A stretch of DNA of 64,000 bases from Pseudomonas oryzihabitans (GTDB lineage Bacteria > Pseudomonadota > Gammaproteobacteria > Pseudomonadales > Pseudomonadaceae): contig NZ_VDND01000009.1 in NCBI RefSeq assembly GCF_007665395.1, positions 150,135 to 214,134 of the forward strand, read 5' to 3'. Below the pieces are notes generated by a model that was not told where the DNA came from, made no database searches, and saw only the letters and a program-made list of their open reading frames with translations. This document shows, piece by piece, positions 25,173 to 34,880 of the stretch. Within the stretch, counting starts at the first letter, position 1; each line of letters starts with the position of its first letter. The translations under genes were made by a program, and so were the position numbers.

Positions 25173-26090
25173 TCAGCCCGGGGCGAACAGCAGGTTGGGC
25201 GCGTGGCGCTCATAGCCCTCTTCCGCCAGGCGCACGTCCAGCGCCAGGCTGGCGAGGTCGGCGGACAGCGGTTCGCTGCGGGCATCGTGGTCGCGATAGA
25301 GGTGCTTGAGATAGGTCTTGCAGTGGGCGCAGGTCTCGGCGCGCAGCGGGGCCTTCTGCGCATTGGCGTCGTCGGTGCCCAGGGAGTAGTAGCCCAGGCC
25401 CTTGCCGGTCTCGCAATGGCTGCACTTGACCCGCACGAAGTGCCACTCGCAGGCGCACAGCGAGCAGGTGAGGTACCTCAGGCCATTGGCCTTGCCCAGG
25501 TGATGGATGACCCCGGCCATGGCCGGCGCGCCACAGCAGGGACAGGTCGTCTGGCTGCCCTGCTCGCGCAGGGCGCTGAAGTCGCTGCGTTGCAGCCAGT
25601 GGGTCCAGGCCAGTTGCAGGGCGGCGCCGAGGAAGGGCACCACGGCGGCCGGCACCAGTTCGTAGCTGCCCGCCAGCAGGGCGATGGCCCAGGCCTTGCG
25701 CTGGCCGGCATCGGCGTGGCGCAAGGCGTCGAGGGCGGCCTGCACGGGCGACTGCGCGATCTGGAGGGCCGCCAGCAGGGCGTCCAGCGCCGGTAGCCAG
25801 TCGCCTTCGCGGACCAGGGTGTCGTAGCTCAGCGGCGGCAGGCCATGCTGCAGGCTCTGGGCGCTGCGCGCCTCGTCCAGCGGCAGGGGGGCGAGGCTAT
25901 CGAAGACCCGCTGCTGGGCCTCGCACAGCTCGGCCATCAGCAGCAGGTAGTCGCCGAGGGCATTGCCGGCGGCCAGCAGGCGCAGGCGGTCGGCGCGATA
26001 GCCGAACAGCTCGCCCCCGGGCAGCAGGATGAAATCGGGATTGACGGCCGCGGCTTCGATTTCGCCGGGCTCTAGGATCTGGCCCGCCAT
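25173..26090 (-). CDS. fdhE: Formate dehydrogenase accessory protein FdhE
   Basis: 305-residue cytosolic maturation factor for exported formate dehydrogenases. Four zinc/iron-binding CXXC pairs are visible in the C-terminal half: CPCCGAPAMAG, TCSLCACEWHFVRVKCSHCE and TCAHCKTYLK. MAGQILEPGEIEAAAVNPDF at 26090 fits the family start; the longer frame to 26258 runs through repeat DNA. It is the last gene of the leftward fdnGHI-fdhE series, separated from fdnI by a 214-base spacer filled with repeats. Confidence 0.95.
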   Translation of the reverse strand: MAGQILEPGEIEAAAVNPDFILLPGGELFGYRADRLRLLAAGNALGDYLLLMAELCEAQQRVFDSLAPLPLDEARSAQSLQHGLPPLSYDTLVREGDWLPALDALLAALQIAQSPVQAALDALRHADAGQRKAWAIALLAGSYELVPAAVVPFLGAALQLAWTHWLQRSDFSALREQGSQTTCPCCGAPAMAGVIHHLGKANGLRYLTCSLCACEWHFVRVKCSHCETGKGLGYYSLGTDDANAQKAPLRAETCAHCKTYLKHLYRDHDARSEPLSADLASLALDVRLAEEGYERHAPNLLFAPG

Positions 26091-26151
26091 GGCAGGGCTC
26101 CTTAGGCAAACAATGGACGATGGAAGATTCAGGATAGCGGGGAGGTTGGGT

Positions 26152-26297
26152 GGTTGGGCTTCGCTGCGCTCGGCCCAACCTGGAATTGCGGCCCTCACCC
26201 CAACCCTCTCCCGGAGGGAGAGGGAGCCAGATCGGTGCGCGGGGGAAATCCCACGCACCTCATCCGTAGGTTGGGTTGAGCACAGCGAAGCCCAACA
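26152..26297. repeat. Repeat cluster between fdnI and fdhE
   Basis: Three elements lie in 146 bases. An inverted repeat opening GGTTGGGC and closing GCCCAACC is at 26152-26180. A CCCTCACCCC...CTCTCCCGGAGGGAGAGGG dyad is at 26192-26224. A second, opposite-facing GGTTGGG...CCCAAC element is at 26269-26297. The same families recur at 42.0 and 63.1-63.4 kb. They resemble REP-type intergenic elements. Confidence 0.8.
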
Positions 26298-26304
26298 AAA
26301 AGAC

Positions 26305-26928
26305 TCACTTCTTCTCGCGGGTGACCTTCTCGTACCACAGCGAGTGGTGCTTCTTGGCCCAGGCCCGGCTCACCCAGCCGGTCAGCATGGCGCTCACCGA
26401 GCCCTTGATCCAGATCCCGGCATAGATGTGCACGATGATCGACAGCACCAGCACGAAGGCGGCGAAGGCATGGGCCAGGGCGCCCAGGCGGATCACCGGG
26501 ATGGGGAACAGGTGGGCGAAGTACTGCCGCCAGATGACCACGCCGCTGACCAGCAGGATCAGCATGCAGGCCAGCAGCACCCAGAACAGGATCTTCTGCC
26601 CGGGGTTGTACTTGTCGATCGGCGGCAGCTTCTCCTCGCGGTTGTTCAGGACATCGTTGATCTGCTTGAGCCACTGGGCGTCTTCGCGGCCGATCTTGTT
26701 GTGCCGCCAGAAGCGGATCACCAGGAAGGCGAAGAAGACGAACATCGCCACGCCCATGAAGGGGTGCAGGATGCGTGTCCAGGTGCCGCCGCCGAACAGG
26801 TTGGACAGCCAGAACAGCGCGGGGTGGAACAGCGCCAGCCCCGACAGCCCGGCCATGAAGAACAGGATCGCCACGATCCAGTGGTTGGTCCGCTCGTTGG
26901 CGTTGTAACGCTGGATTTCAGGTTTCAT
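26305..26928 (-). CDS. fdnI: Formate dehydrogenase-N gamma subunit (cytochrome b556)
   Basis: 207-residue membrane cytochrome b that takes electrons from the beta subunit to quinone. Four helices are visible: NHWIVAILFFMAGLSGLALF, ILHPFMGVAMFVFFAFLVI, ILFWVLLACMLILLVSGVVIW and AHAFAAFVLVLSIIVHIYAGIW. Histidines in NHWIV, LHPF, LAHAF and VHIY are in the positions used for heme b ligation. GGGAG precedes the ATG. It follows fdnH after 46 bases that contain a strong hairpin. Confidence 0.95.
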   Translation of the reverse strand: MKPEIQRYNANERTNHWIVAILFFMAGLSGLALFHPALFWLSNLFGGGTWTRILHPFMGVAMFVFFAFLVIRFWRHNKIGREDAQWLKQINDVLNNREEKLPPIDKYNPGQKILFWVLLACMLILLVSGVVIWRQYFAHLFPIPVIRLGALAHAFAAFVLVLSIIVHIYAGIWIKGSVSAMLTGWVSRAWAKKHHSLWYEKVTREKK

Positions 26929-26945
26929 CTGAAGTCTCCCAAGAC

Positions 26946-26966
26946 GCCCCCGGCCGGACCGGGGGC
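26946..26966 (-). repeat. Hairpin between fdnH and fdnI
   Basis: GCCCCCGG and CCGGGGGC (26946-26953, 26959-26966) form an 8-bp all-GC stem with a 5-base loop. No T-tract follows, so it is more likely an mRNA-stabilising or processing hairpin, or an attenuator, than a full terminator. Confidence 0.55.
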
Positions 26967-26974
26967 CTCCGGCT

Positions 26975-27934
26975 CTAGGGCTGCTTGTCGTGCGGATCGA
27001 AGATCTGCACGGACGGACTCAGCTGCTTGACCTCTCCCTTGGGCGCATCGCCCGCGGTGGAGGGCGGCGCCTCGACCACCTCGTCGTCGTCATCGGTCCG
27101 GTTGGGGCCGACGCGCACGTAGTGGAAGAAGCCGGCCAGCACCGCCGCACCCATGGCGAACAGCGCCAGGGGCTTGGTGAAGCCCTTCCACAGGCCCACG
27201 CTGGGGCTGATGGTCGGATCCTTCGGCAGGTGGTTGTACAGCTGCGGCTGGTCGGCATGGTGCAGCACGTACATGACGTGGGTGCCCCCTACCCCGGCCG
27301 GGTCGTACAACCCGGCGTTCTCGTAGCCCCGGCTCTTCAGATCGACGATGCGCTCGGCGGCGTGCTCCTTCATGGCGTCCTTGGTGCCGAAGGTGATGGC
27401 GCCGGTCGGGCAGGTCTTCACGCAGGCGGGTTCCAGCCCCACGCCGACCCGGTCCGAACAGAGCGAGCACTTGTAGGCCTTGTTGTCCTTCTTCGAGATC
27501 CGCGGGATATCGAAGGGGCAACCGGCGATGCAATAGCCGCAGCCGATGCAGTGGTCCTGGTTGAAGTCGACGATGCCGTTGGCGTACTTGACGATGGCCC
27601 CCGGACTCGGACAGGCCTTCAGGCAACCCGGCTCGGCGCAGTGCATGCAGCCGTCCTTGCGGATCAGCCACTCCAGCTTGCCGGCCTCGTCCTCGTGCTC
27701 GGTGAACCTCATCAGGGTCCAGGACTCCGCAGTAAGGTCCGCCGGGTTGTCGTAGGTGCCGTGGTTGTGGCCCACCTCGTCGCGCAGCTCGTTCCATTCC
27801 GAGCAGGCGACCTGGCAGGCCTTGCAGCCGATGCACTTGGACACGTCGATCAGCTTGGCCACTTCCGCCTGGGTGCGCACGGACGTGTAGGCCGTGGTGG
27901 TCGCGGAGCGGGCATAGATATCTTGGCTTGCCAT
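26975..27934 (-). CDS. fdnH: Formate dehydrogenase-N beta subunit (4Fe-4S protein)
   Basis: 319-residue iron-sulfur subunit carrying electrons from alpha to gamma. Four cysteine clusters are seen: CIGCKACQVACSEWNE, CMHCAEPGCLKACP, CIGCGYCIAGCPFD and CSLCSDRVGVGLEPACVKTCP. Near the C-terminus a single membrane anchor (GFTKPLALFAMGAAVLAGFFHYV) is followed by an acidic tail. ATG 27934 overlaps the fdnG stop by one base (TGATG); a GTG one codon earlier is also possible. Confidence 0.96.
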   Translation of the reverse strand: MASQDIYARSATTTAYTSVRTQAEVAKLIDVSKCIGCKACQVACSEWNELRDEVGHNHGTYDNPADLTAESWTLMRFTEHEDEAGKLEWLIRKDGCMHCAEPGCLKACPSPGAIVKYANGIVDFNQDHCIGCGYCIAGCPFDIPRISKKDNKAYKCSLCSDRVGVGLEPACVKTCPTGAITFGTKDAMKEHAAERIVDLKSRGYENAGLYDPAGVGGTHVMYVLHHADQPQLYNHLPKDPTISPSVGLWKGFTKPLALFAMGAAVLAGFFHYVRVGPNRTDDDDEVVEAPPSTAGDAPKGEVKQLSPSVQIFDPHDKQP

Positions 27935-30900
27935 CACGCTTTCTCCACGTTGACCAGGAACGACTTGAACTCGGGCGTCTGGGTGTTCCCGTCACCCACG
28001 AAGGGGGTCAGGGTGTTGGCCAGATAGCCCATCCGCGCCACGCCGGAGAAGCCCCAGTGGATGGGGATGCCGACATGGTGCACCGTCTCGCCGTTGACCT
28101 GCAGCGGCCGGATGCGCTTGGTCACCACCGCCTTGCAGACGATGTGGCCGCGCTTGGAGGTCACGCGCACGAGGTCACCCGCGGCGATGCCCTTCTGCTT
28201 GGCCAGCACCTCGCCGATCTCGACGAACTGCTCCGGCTGGACGATGGCGTTGAGCCGGCAGTGCTTGCTCCAGTAGTGGAAGTGCTCGGTCAGGCGGTAG
28301 GTGGTGGCCGCATAGGGGAAGTCCTTGCGGTCGCCGAAGTCCGCCCAGTCGTCCTTGAGCACCCGCGCCGCCGGGCTGTTCAGGGCCTTGCGGTTGTTGG
28401 GGTGCAGCGGGTTGACGCCGATGGGCGTCTCGAATGGCTCGTAGTGCTCCGGGAAGGGCCCCTCGGCCAGCTTGTCCAGGGCGAAGAAACGCGCCACCCC
28501 TTCGGGGTTCATGATGAAGGGACTCATGCCGTCGGCCGGCTTGGCGTCGATCTTGTAGTCCGGCACGTCGGTGCCGCCCCACTTCTGCGCCTTGTCGTTC
28601 CACCACACCAGCTTCTTGCTCGGGTCCCAGGGCTTGCCCTGGAGATCCGAGGAGGCCCGGTTGTAGAGGATGCGCCTGTTGTTCGGCCACGACCAGGCCC
28701 AGCCCAGGGTCTGCCCCATGTGGAAGGGATCACTGTTGTCACGCCGGGCCATCTGGTTGCCCTGTTCGGTCCAGGCCCCGCAGAAGATCCAGCAGCCCGA
28801 GGCGGTACTGCCATCGTCCATCAGCTGGCCGAAGCCGGCGAGTTGCTGGCCGGCCTTGGCCGAGACCGCGCCCTTGGCGTCCAGCACGTCGGTGACGGCG
28901 TAGCCGTTGAACTCCTTGGCCAGTTCCTCGGGCGAAGGCTCCTCGGGCTTGGCGTAGGGCCAGGACAGCCCCAGGATCGGATCGGGGAAGGCCCCGCCGT
29001 CCTTGGCATAGGCCTCGCGCAGCTTGATGAACAACTCGGACATGATGGCGATGTCACTGCGCCCTTCCCCGGGTGCCTCGGCGCCCTTGAAGTGCCACTG
29101 CAGCCAGCGGCTGGAGTTGACCAGGGAGCCGTCTTCCTCGGCGAAGCAGGTGGTGGGCAGCCGGAACACCTCGGTCTGGATGTCCGCGGTCTTCACGTCG
29201 TGGTGATCGCCGTGGTTGCGCCAGAATTCCGAGGTCTCGGTTGCCAGCGGATCCATGATCACCAGCCACTTGAGCTTGGACAGCCCGCGCAGCACCTTGG
29301 CCTTGTTGGGGAAGGCGGCGATGGGGTTGAAGCCCTGGCAGACGTAGCCGTTGACCTGGCCCTTGCCCATCATGTCGAAATAGCGCAGCACATCGTAGCC
29401 GGCGCCGGTGACATCGACCTTGGGCAACCAGTGATAGCACCAGTCGTTGTCCTTGGTGGCCTTGTCGCCGTACCAGGCCTTCATCAGGCTGACATGGAAC
29501 TTGCCGTAGTTCTGCCAGTAGCTCAGTTGGCCCGGGCGCAGCGGCTTGCTGGCGCGCTTGGTGATGAAGGCGTTGTAGTCCTGCTCGCCGTCACCACCGA
29601 TGGTCAGGTAGCCGGGCAGCTGGATCGACAGCAGGCCGAGGTCGGTGAGCCCCTGGATGTTGGAGTGACCGCGCAGGGCGTTCATGCCGCCACCGGGCAG
29701 GCCGATGTTGCCCAGCAGCAGCTGCACCATGGCGCCGCAGCGGATGATCTGCGCGCCGATGGAGTGCTGGGTCCAGCCCAGGGCATAGAGGATGGTCATG
29801 ACGCGACCGGGCGCCGAGGTCTCGGCGATTTCCGCCCAGATCTTCTGAATGGCATCGGTCGGCGTGCCGCAGGTCTGGCTGGCCACTTCCAGGGTGTAGC
29901 GGCTGTAGTGCTGCTTCATCAACTGGAAGACGCAACGCGGATCCTGCAGGGTCGGATCGATCTTGACGAAGCCGTCGTCGCCGATCTGGTAGCCCCAGTT
30001 CACCTTGTCGGTATAGGTGCGCTTCTCGGCGTCGTAGCCGTTGTAGAGACCGTCCTCGAAGGTGAAGCCTTCCTTCACCAGGAACCCGGCATCGGTGTAG
30101 TTGCGGACGTACTCCTGCTGGATCTTGTCGTGGGTGATCAGGTAGTTGATCAGCCCGCCCAGGAAGGCGATGTCGCTGCCGGTGCGGATCGGCGCGTAGT
30201 AATCCGCCACCGAGGCGGAACGGGTATAACGCGGATCGACCACGATCAGCCGGGCGTTGTTGTGCGCCTTGGCCTCGGTGACCCACTTGAAGCCGCACGG
30301 ATGCGCTTCAGCGGCATTGCCGCCCATGATGAGGACGAGATTGGCGTTCTTGATGTCACTCCAATGATTCGTCATCGCACCACGGCCAAACGTCGGGGCA
30401 AGACCTGCCACCGTCGGGCCGTGTCAGACGCGTGCTTGGTTGTCGAAGGCCAGCAGGCCCAGACTCCGCGCGATCTTGTGCGTCAGATAACCGGTTTCAT
30501 TGGAGGACGCCGAGGCGGCCAAAAAGCCCGTGGTCAACCAACGATTGACCGTCTGGCCCTGGTCGTTGGTGGCGATGAAGTTGGCGTCGCGGTCTTCCTT
30601 CATCAGGGTGGCGATGCGCCCCAGCGCCTCGTCCCAGCTGATGCGGGTCCACTCGTTGCTGCCGGGCTTGCGGACTTCGGGGTACTTGAGGCGATTGGGG
30701 CTGTGGATGAAATCCAGCAGACCGGCGCCTTTCGGGCAGAGGGTGCCACGGTTGACCGGATGGTCGGAGTCGCCCTCGATGTGAATGATGTTCTGGGCCA
30801 CGTTCTTGGCCCGGTCACCCATGCTGTACATGATCAGGCCGCAGCCGACCGAGCAATAGGGACAGGTGTTGCGGGTTTCCACGGTGTGCGCCAGTTTGAA

Positions 30901-31008
30901 ATGGCGCACCTGGTCAGCGAAGGCGGCGGTGGGGGCCATGCCTAACGCCGCCAGGCTGGATCCCGCAAGGCCGACTCCCGCGACCTTGAAGAATTGCCGA
31001 CGGTTCAT
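27934..31008 (-). CDS. fdnG: Formate dehydrogenase-N alpha subunit, selenocysteine-containing (UGA read-through at 30424-30426)
   Basis: 1024-residue molybdopterin enzyme oxidising formate in the periplasm. It starts MNRRQFFKVAGVGLAG, a Tat signal. Cysteines in CPYCSVGCG and GTLCPKGAG bind the 4Fe-4S cluster. After FDNQARV an in-frame TGA encodes Sec195, then HGPTVAGLAPTFGRGAMTNHW continues, as in Escherichia coli FdnG (Sec196). A conventional gene caller would split it into two frames (30424-31083 and 27934-30411). The SECIS hairpin lies 11 bases after the UGA. SelA is encoded in the same window. It is the first gene of fdnGHI-fdhE. Confidence 0.97.
30395..30412 (-). promoter_or_regulatory. 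Bacterial SECIS hairpin in fdnG
   Basis: On the mRNA, GGUGGCAGGUCUUGCCCC folds as GG/CC, a bulged U, GGCA/UGCC and a GGUCU loop. As I recall it, the E. coli fdnG element is GG-U-AGCA-AGUCU-UGCU-CC; the upper stem here differs by a compensatory pair (A-U to G-C). The 11-base spacing from the UGA is the canonical one for SelB. Confidence 0.92.
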
Positions 31009-31508
31009 ATCCACGGTTCTTATCCTCGTTTCAGGCTGGGCCCGGTGCATAGCCAGGCCCTGAGGCAAGAGTACCTCAATCATTTGGCTTATCGAGCGCT
31101 TCGCTCCTGTCGCCGATCAATGGAAGGCCACCTTCCGTCCTCAACCCGGAGCTGCCCGCCGATCCCCCCGTGCCTCAAACTCGGTCGGCGTTGCTCTGCC
31201 GGCACCGGGTCATCACCCGCCTTACCCGCGCGGGTCAATCGGCCGTGGACCGCTGACGGCTGGCGAAGGGCCTTCGGCGCGACCCGTCTATCCCGTCGAT
31301 TCGGCAGCGCCGACAAGTCATGCTAAGCTGGCTAACTTTCCTCGCGCTGCCTTCGGACCCCGCCCCCATGTCCAAGCACCTGCCGACGCCGCCATAGCAA
31401 CACCCCTCCTCCGGTAACCGCCCCATCACGGCGTGTGCCCGCTTCGTCCTGCCCTGTCATCTCTTCCCGGTCGCGCCCTGCCGTGCCATCGCCCGTTCTG
31501 GATACGCC
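31009..31508. other. Intergenic region between fdnG and the SulP gene
   Basis: About 500 bases between divergent genes. I see a TGAGG/CCTCA dyad (31061-31078) in the fdnG leader and a perfect 12-bp palindrome ACCCGCGCGGGT at 31224-31235. No FNR/Anr-type box and no convincing small gene were found. Confidence 0.6.
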
Positions 31509-32969
31509 ATGAAAAGTGCTTCTCCCCGCGCCGACATCCTGGCCGGCCTCACCACGTCCTTCGCCCTGGTGCCCGAGTGCATCGCCTTCGCCCTGGTCGC
31601 CCAGCTCAATCCGCTGATGGGGCTCTATGGCGCCTTCTTCATCTGTACCCTCACCGCGCTCTTCGGCGGCCGCCCCGGCATGATCTCCGGTGCCGCCGGC
31701 TCCATGGCGGTGGTCATCGTCGCCCTGGTGGTGCAGCACGGCGTGCAGTACCTGCTGGCCACGGTAGTGCTCGGCGGACTGTTGATGATCGCCTTCGGCC
31801 TGTTGCGCCTGGGCAAGCTGATCCGCATGGTGCCGCACCCGGTGATGCTGGGTTTCGTCAACGGCCTGGCCATCGTCATCGCCCTGGCCCAGCTGGAACA
31901 TTTCAAGCAGGGGGGCGCCTGGCTCAGCGGCGCGTCGCTGTACCTGATGCTCGGCCTGACCGCGGCGACCATGGCCATCATCTGGCTCTTGCCGCGGCTG
32001 ACCCGCGCCGTGCCGCCGGCGCTGGCGGCCATCCTCGGCGTCGGCCTCGCGGTCTACCTGTTCGATCTGCCGACGCGCACCCTGGGCGACATGGCCCATA
32101 TCGCCGGCGGCCTGCCGCAACTGGCCTGGCCGGACATCCCCTGGAATCTCGACACCCTGCGGATCATCCTGCCCTATGCGGTGCTGATGGCGCTGGTCGG
32201 CCTGCTGGAAACCCTGCTGACGCTGAACCTCACCGACGAGATCACCGAGAGTCGCGGCTATCCCAACCGCGAGTGCGTGGCGCTGGGCGCCGCCAACCTC
32301 GTCTCGGGGCTGTTCGGCGGCATGGGCGGCTGCGCCATGATCGGCCAGACCATGATCAACCTGAGTTCCGGTGGTCGCGGGCGACTGTCGGGGCTGGTCG
32401 CCGGGGTGCTGATGCTGCTCTTCGTGCTGTTCCTCTCCCCGCTGATCGAGCGCATTCCGCTGGCGGCACTGGTCGGCACCATGTTCGTGGTCGCCCAGCA
32501 GACCTTTGCCTGGGCCTCGCTACGGGTGCTGCACCGGGTGCCGCGCAGCGACATGCTGATGATCGTGGCGGTCACCGTCATCACCGTGTTCGCCGACCTC
32601 GCCATCGCCGTGCTCTGCGGCATCGTGCTGGCGGCACTCAACTTCGCCTGGCAGCACGCGCGCCGGCTCTATGCCGACAGCCACCTGGACACCGACGGCA
32701 GCAAGAGCTACCAGGTGCACGGCACCCTGTTCTTCGCCTCCACCGCGACCTTTCTCAACCAGTTCGACCCGGCCGGCGATCCGCCCAGGGTGGTGGTGGA
32801 CTGCCGCCACCTGAGTTTCGTCGACTACTCCGCCGTGGCCGCGCTGCGCACCCTGCACGAGCGCTACGCCAAGGCCGGCAAGCGGGTACGGGTGCTGCAC
32901 CTGTCAGCGCGCTGCAAGCAGCTGCTGCGCCGCGGTGGCGTGAGCGACGACCTCGCCCTCGGCGATTGA
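31509..32969 (+). CDS. SulP-family anion transporter with STAS domain
   Basis: 486-residue inner-membrane transporter with 10 or more helices and a C-terminal STAS domain (about 395-486; PRVVVDCRHLSFVDYSAVAALRTLH). The SulP hallmark region is GMISGAAGSMAVVIVALV, then HPVMLGFVNGLAIVIALAQ. SulP proteins move sulfate, bicarbonate, chloride or dicarboxylates; the substrate cannot be read from the sequence. It is followed 60 bases later by a tandem universal stress protein in the same direction. GGA precedes the ATG at about 8 bases. Confidence 0.92.
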   Translation: MKSASPRADILAGLTTSFALVPECIAFALVAQLNPLMGLYGAFFICTLTALFGGRPGMISGAAGSMAVVIVALVVQHGVQYLLATVVLGGLLMIAFGLLRLGKLIRMVPHPVMLGFVNGLAIVIALAQLEHFKQGGAWLSGASLYLMLGLTAATMAIIWLLPRLTRAVPPALAAILGVGLAVYLFDLPTRTLGDMAHIAGGLPQLAWPDIPWNLDTLRIILPYAVLMALVGLLETLLTLNLTDEITESRGYPNRECVALGAANLVSGLFGGMGGCAMIGQTMINLSSGGRGRLSGLVAGVLMLLFVLFLSPLIERIPLAALVGTMFVVAQQTFAWASLRVLHRVPRSDMLMIVAVTVITVFADLAIAVLCGIVLAALNFAWQHARRLYADSHLDTDGSKSYQVHGTLFFASTATFLNQFDPAGDPPRVVVDCRHLSFVDYSAVAALRTLHERYAKAGKRVRVLHLSARCKQLLRRGGVSDDLALGD

Positions 32970-33029
32970 ACCCCGGACGCCGCCGCCGGGTCTGTCCCAG
33001 CAATGTCCTCTGTCCGGAGACCCGCGGCC

Positions 33030-33878
33030 ATGTCCAAGATCCTCGCCTGCCTCGACGGCTCAGCCGTCAGCGCCGCCGTCTGCGACTTCGCCGCCTGGGC
33101 CGGCACTACCCTGGATGCTCCGCTGACCCTGCTGCATGTGCTGGATCAGCGGCGCTTTCCCAAACCCGGCAACGGCACCCCGCCGCCCCTGCTGGTCAAC
33201 CGCGAACACCTGCTCACCGAGCTAGCCGCGCTGGACGCCCGCCGGGGCAGCCTGGCCGAGGACCAGGGGCGACTCCTGCTCGACGCGGCGCAGCTGCGGG
33301 TGGAAGAACGACAGGCCCGCTGCGCCGGGGCGGTGCTGCAACACGGTGACCTGATGGGCTCCCTGGAAAGCCTGCAGGAGGACTTCGACCTCATCGTGCT
33401 GGGGCGCCAGGGCGAGGACAGTCCGCCCAAGCGGCTGATCGGTCGCCACCTGGAAAGCGCCATCCGCCTGTTGCACCGCCCCTTGCTGGTGGCCGGCCAT
33501 CAATTCGTCGAGCCCAAGGGCGTACTGCTGGCCTACGACGACAGCAGCAGCGCGCGCAAGGCAGTGACCTGGGTCGCCCACTGCCGCCTGTTCGACGGCC
33601 TCGCCTGCCATGTGGTGACGGTCGGCCGCGAGCGCGAAGAACGCCGCGCCGCCCTCGCCCGCGCAGCCGACGAATTGACAGCCGGAGGCCGCCAGGTCAC
33701 CACCGCCATCACCGATGGCGACGTCGAGCTGGGCCTGGAGCGCTACCGCAAGCAGCACGGCCTGGAACTGGTGGTGATGGGCGCCTACGGACATTCACGG
33801 CTGCGGCATTTCTTCATGGGCAGCAACACTCGCAACATGCTGGAAACCGCCGGCAGTGCGCTGATCGTGGTGCGCTAG
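33030..33878 (+). CDS. Tandem universal stress protein (two Usp domains)
   Basis: 282-residue cytosolic protein with two Usp domains, about 1-145 (MSKILACLDGSAVSAAVCDFA to LLHRPLLVAG) and 155-282 (KGVLLAYDDSSSARKAVTW to GAYGHSRLRHFFMGSNTRNML). The second domain keeps the G-2x-G-9x-S/N-type nucleotide-binding motif; the first is more degenerate (GRQGEDSPPKRLIGRH). ATG 33030 is preceded by GGAGA at a suitable distance and is preferred to the ATG at 33003. Likely co-transcribed with the SulP gene. The stop overlaps the convergent DMT gene by 4 bases. Confidence 0.9.
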   Translation: MSKILACLDGSAVSAAVCDFAAWAGTTLDAPLTLLHVLDQRRFPKPGNGTPPPLLVNREHLLTELAALDARRGSLAEDQGRLLLDAAQLRVEERQARCAGAVLQHGDLMGSLESLQEDFDLIVLGRQGEDSPPKRLIGRHLESAIRLLHRPLLVAGHQFVEPKGVLLAYDDSSSARKAVTWVAHCRLFDGLACHVVTVGREREERRAALARAADELTAGGRQVTTAITDGDVELGLERYRKQHGLELVVMGAYGHSRLRHFFMGSNTRNMLETAGSALIVVR

Positions 33879-34759
33879 CGGACGGTGGAGCGTCGCCCCC
33901 ATTGCACCACGGCGATCCCCAGCAGGATCACCCCGGCCGCCGCCACCTCCCGCAGGCCGACGGCTTCGCCATTGGCCCAACCGATGCACAGGGCGACCGC
34001 GGGGGTCAGATAGGTCGCCGCCGCCGAAGCGACCGCGCCCAGGCGTTCGAGCAGGGCGTAATAGAGCAGGAAGGCCATTCCGGTCCCCAGCACACCCAAG
34101 CCAAGCGTTACCCCCGCCAGCGCCCGTGGGTACTGCCAGAGCGTCGCCATGCCGGCGGTATCGGTGACCACCAGCAACACCGCCAAGGCCAAGCCCATCT
34201 GCCAGGTCACCAAGGCCAGGGGCGGCAGGCCATGGGGCGCCAGATAGCGGCCGACGTAGACGTAGGAGCAGCCAAACAAGGCGGCGGCGCCCAGCATCCA
34301 GAGTACGCCCCGGCCATCCAGCTCCTGACTCGCGGCCTGCCAGGGGGCGATCAGCAGGACCACGCCGAGAAAGCCCAGCAGTACACCTCCGCACATGGCC
34401 GCAGTGGGCCGCTCCGTGCGCAGGAACACCAGGCTGGCCAGGGTGGTGAATAAGGCGATGGTACCGCCCAAGACCCCGGCGACGGCGGATGGCAGCAGCG
34501 TGGTGCCCTTGGCGATGGCGAAGTAGTAGAAGGCCGTGGCCAGCAGTGCCATGACCAGGAACTGCGGGAGCAGGCGCCCCTGCTCCCACCGCAGCACGCC
34601 CCGCCGCCAGGCCACCAGGGCCAGGGGCACGAAGCCACAACCGACCCGCAGCAGTGTCATCTGGGCCGGCGAGATGATCTCCACCGCCAGCTTCATGTAG
34701 ATGAAATTGGCGCCCCAACAGAGGCCAAGCGCTCCGAACAGTGCTGCGGTAAGTCCCAT
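33875..34759 (-). CDS. DMT-superfamily (EamA) transporter
   Basis: 294-residue inner-membrane protein with about ten helices arranged as two EamA repeats (residues about 5-140 and 150-285). The second repeat contains the typical PRALAGVTLGLGVLGTGMAFLLYYALLERLGAVAS and the YLTPAVALCIGWANGEAVG helix near the end. Members export amino acids, drugs or metabolites; no substrate is evident. AGGAGG precedes the ATG. Divergent from the LysR regulator gene with about 120 bases between them, so that regulator may control it. Confidence 0.9.
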   Translation of the reverse strand: MGLTAALFGALGLCWGANFIYMKLAVEIISPAQMTLLRVGCGFVPLALVAWRRGVLRWEQGRLLPQFLVMALLATAFYYFAIAKGTTLLPSAVAGVLGGTIALFTTLASLVFLRTERPTAAMCGGVLLGFLGVVLLIAPWQAASQELDGRGVLWMLGAAALFGCSYVYVGRYLAPHGLPPLALVTWQMGLALAVLLVVTDTAGMATLWQYPRALAGVTLGLGVLGTGMAFLLYYALLERLGAVASAAATYLTPAVALCIGWANGEAVGLREVAAAGVILLGIAVVQWGRRSTVR

Positions 34760-34880
34760 ATCCCCCTCCTGGCGACCTTGGCCGAATCCTCTGCTAGAAG
34801 CCCCTATGTAGCGGATTTCGGTAAATTCCTGGCACGCTATCCACTGCCTTCAGCCAGTAGCCAAACTAGGGTCAGGAACC

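Noticed and set aside
27928..30945. 1005-codon frame antisense to fdnG
   Set aside because: Antisense shadow crossing the Sec codon region; no domains.
30424..31083. fdnG interrupted by a stop codon (pseudogene or truncated protein)
   Set aside because: The stop is UGA at the conserved Sec position, flanking sequence matches Sec formate dehydrogenases and a SECIS hairpin follows at the right distance.
31009..31140. Anr/FNR box for fdnGHI
   Set aside because: Only an isolated TTGATC/GATCAA-like half is present; no TTGAT-N4-ATCAA found.
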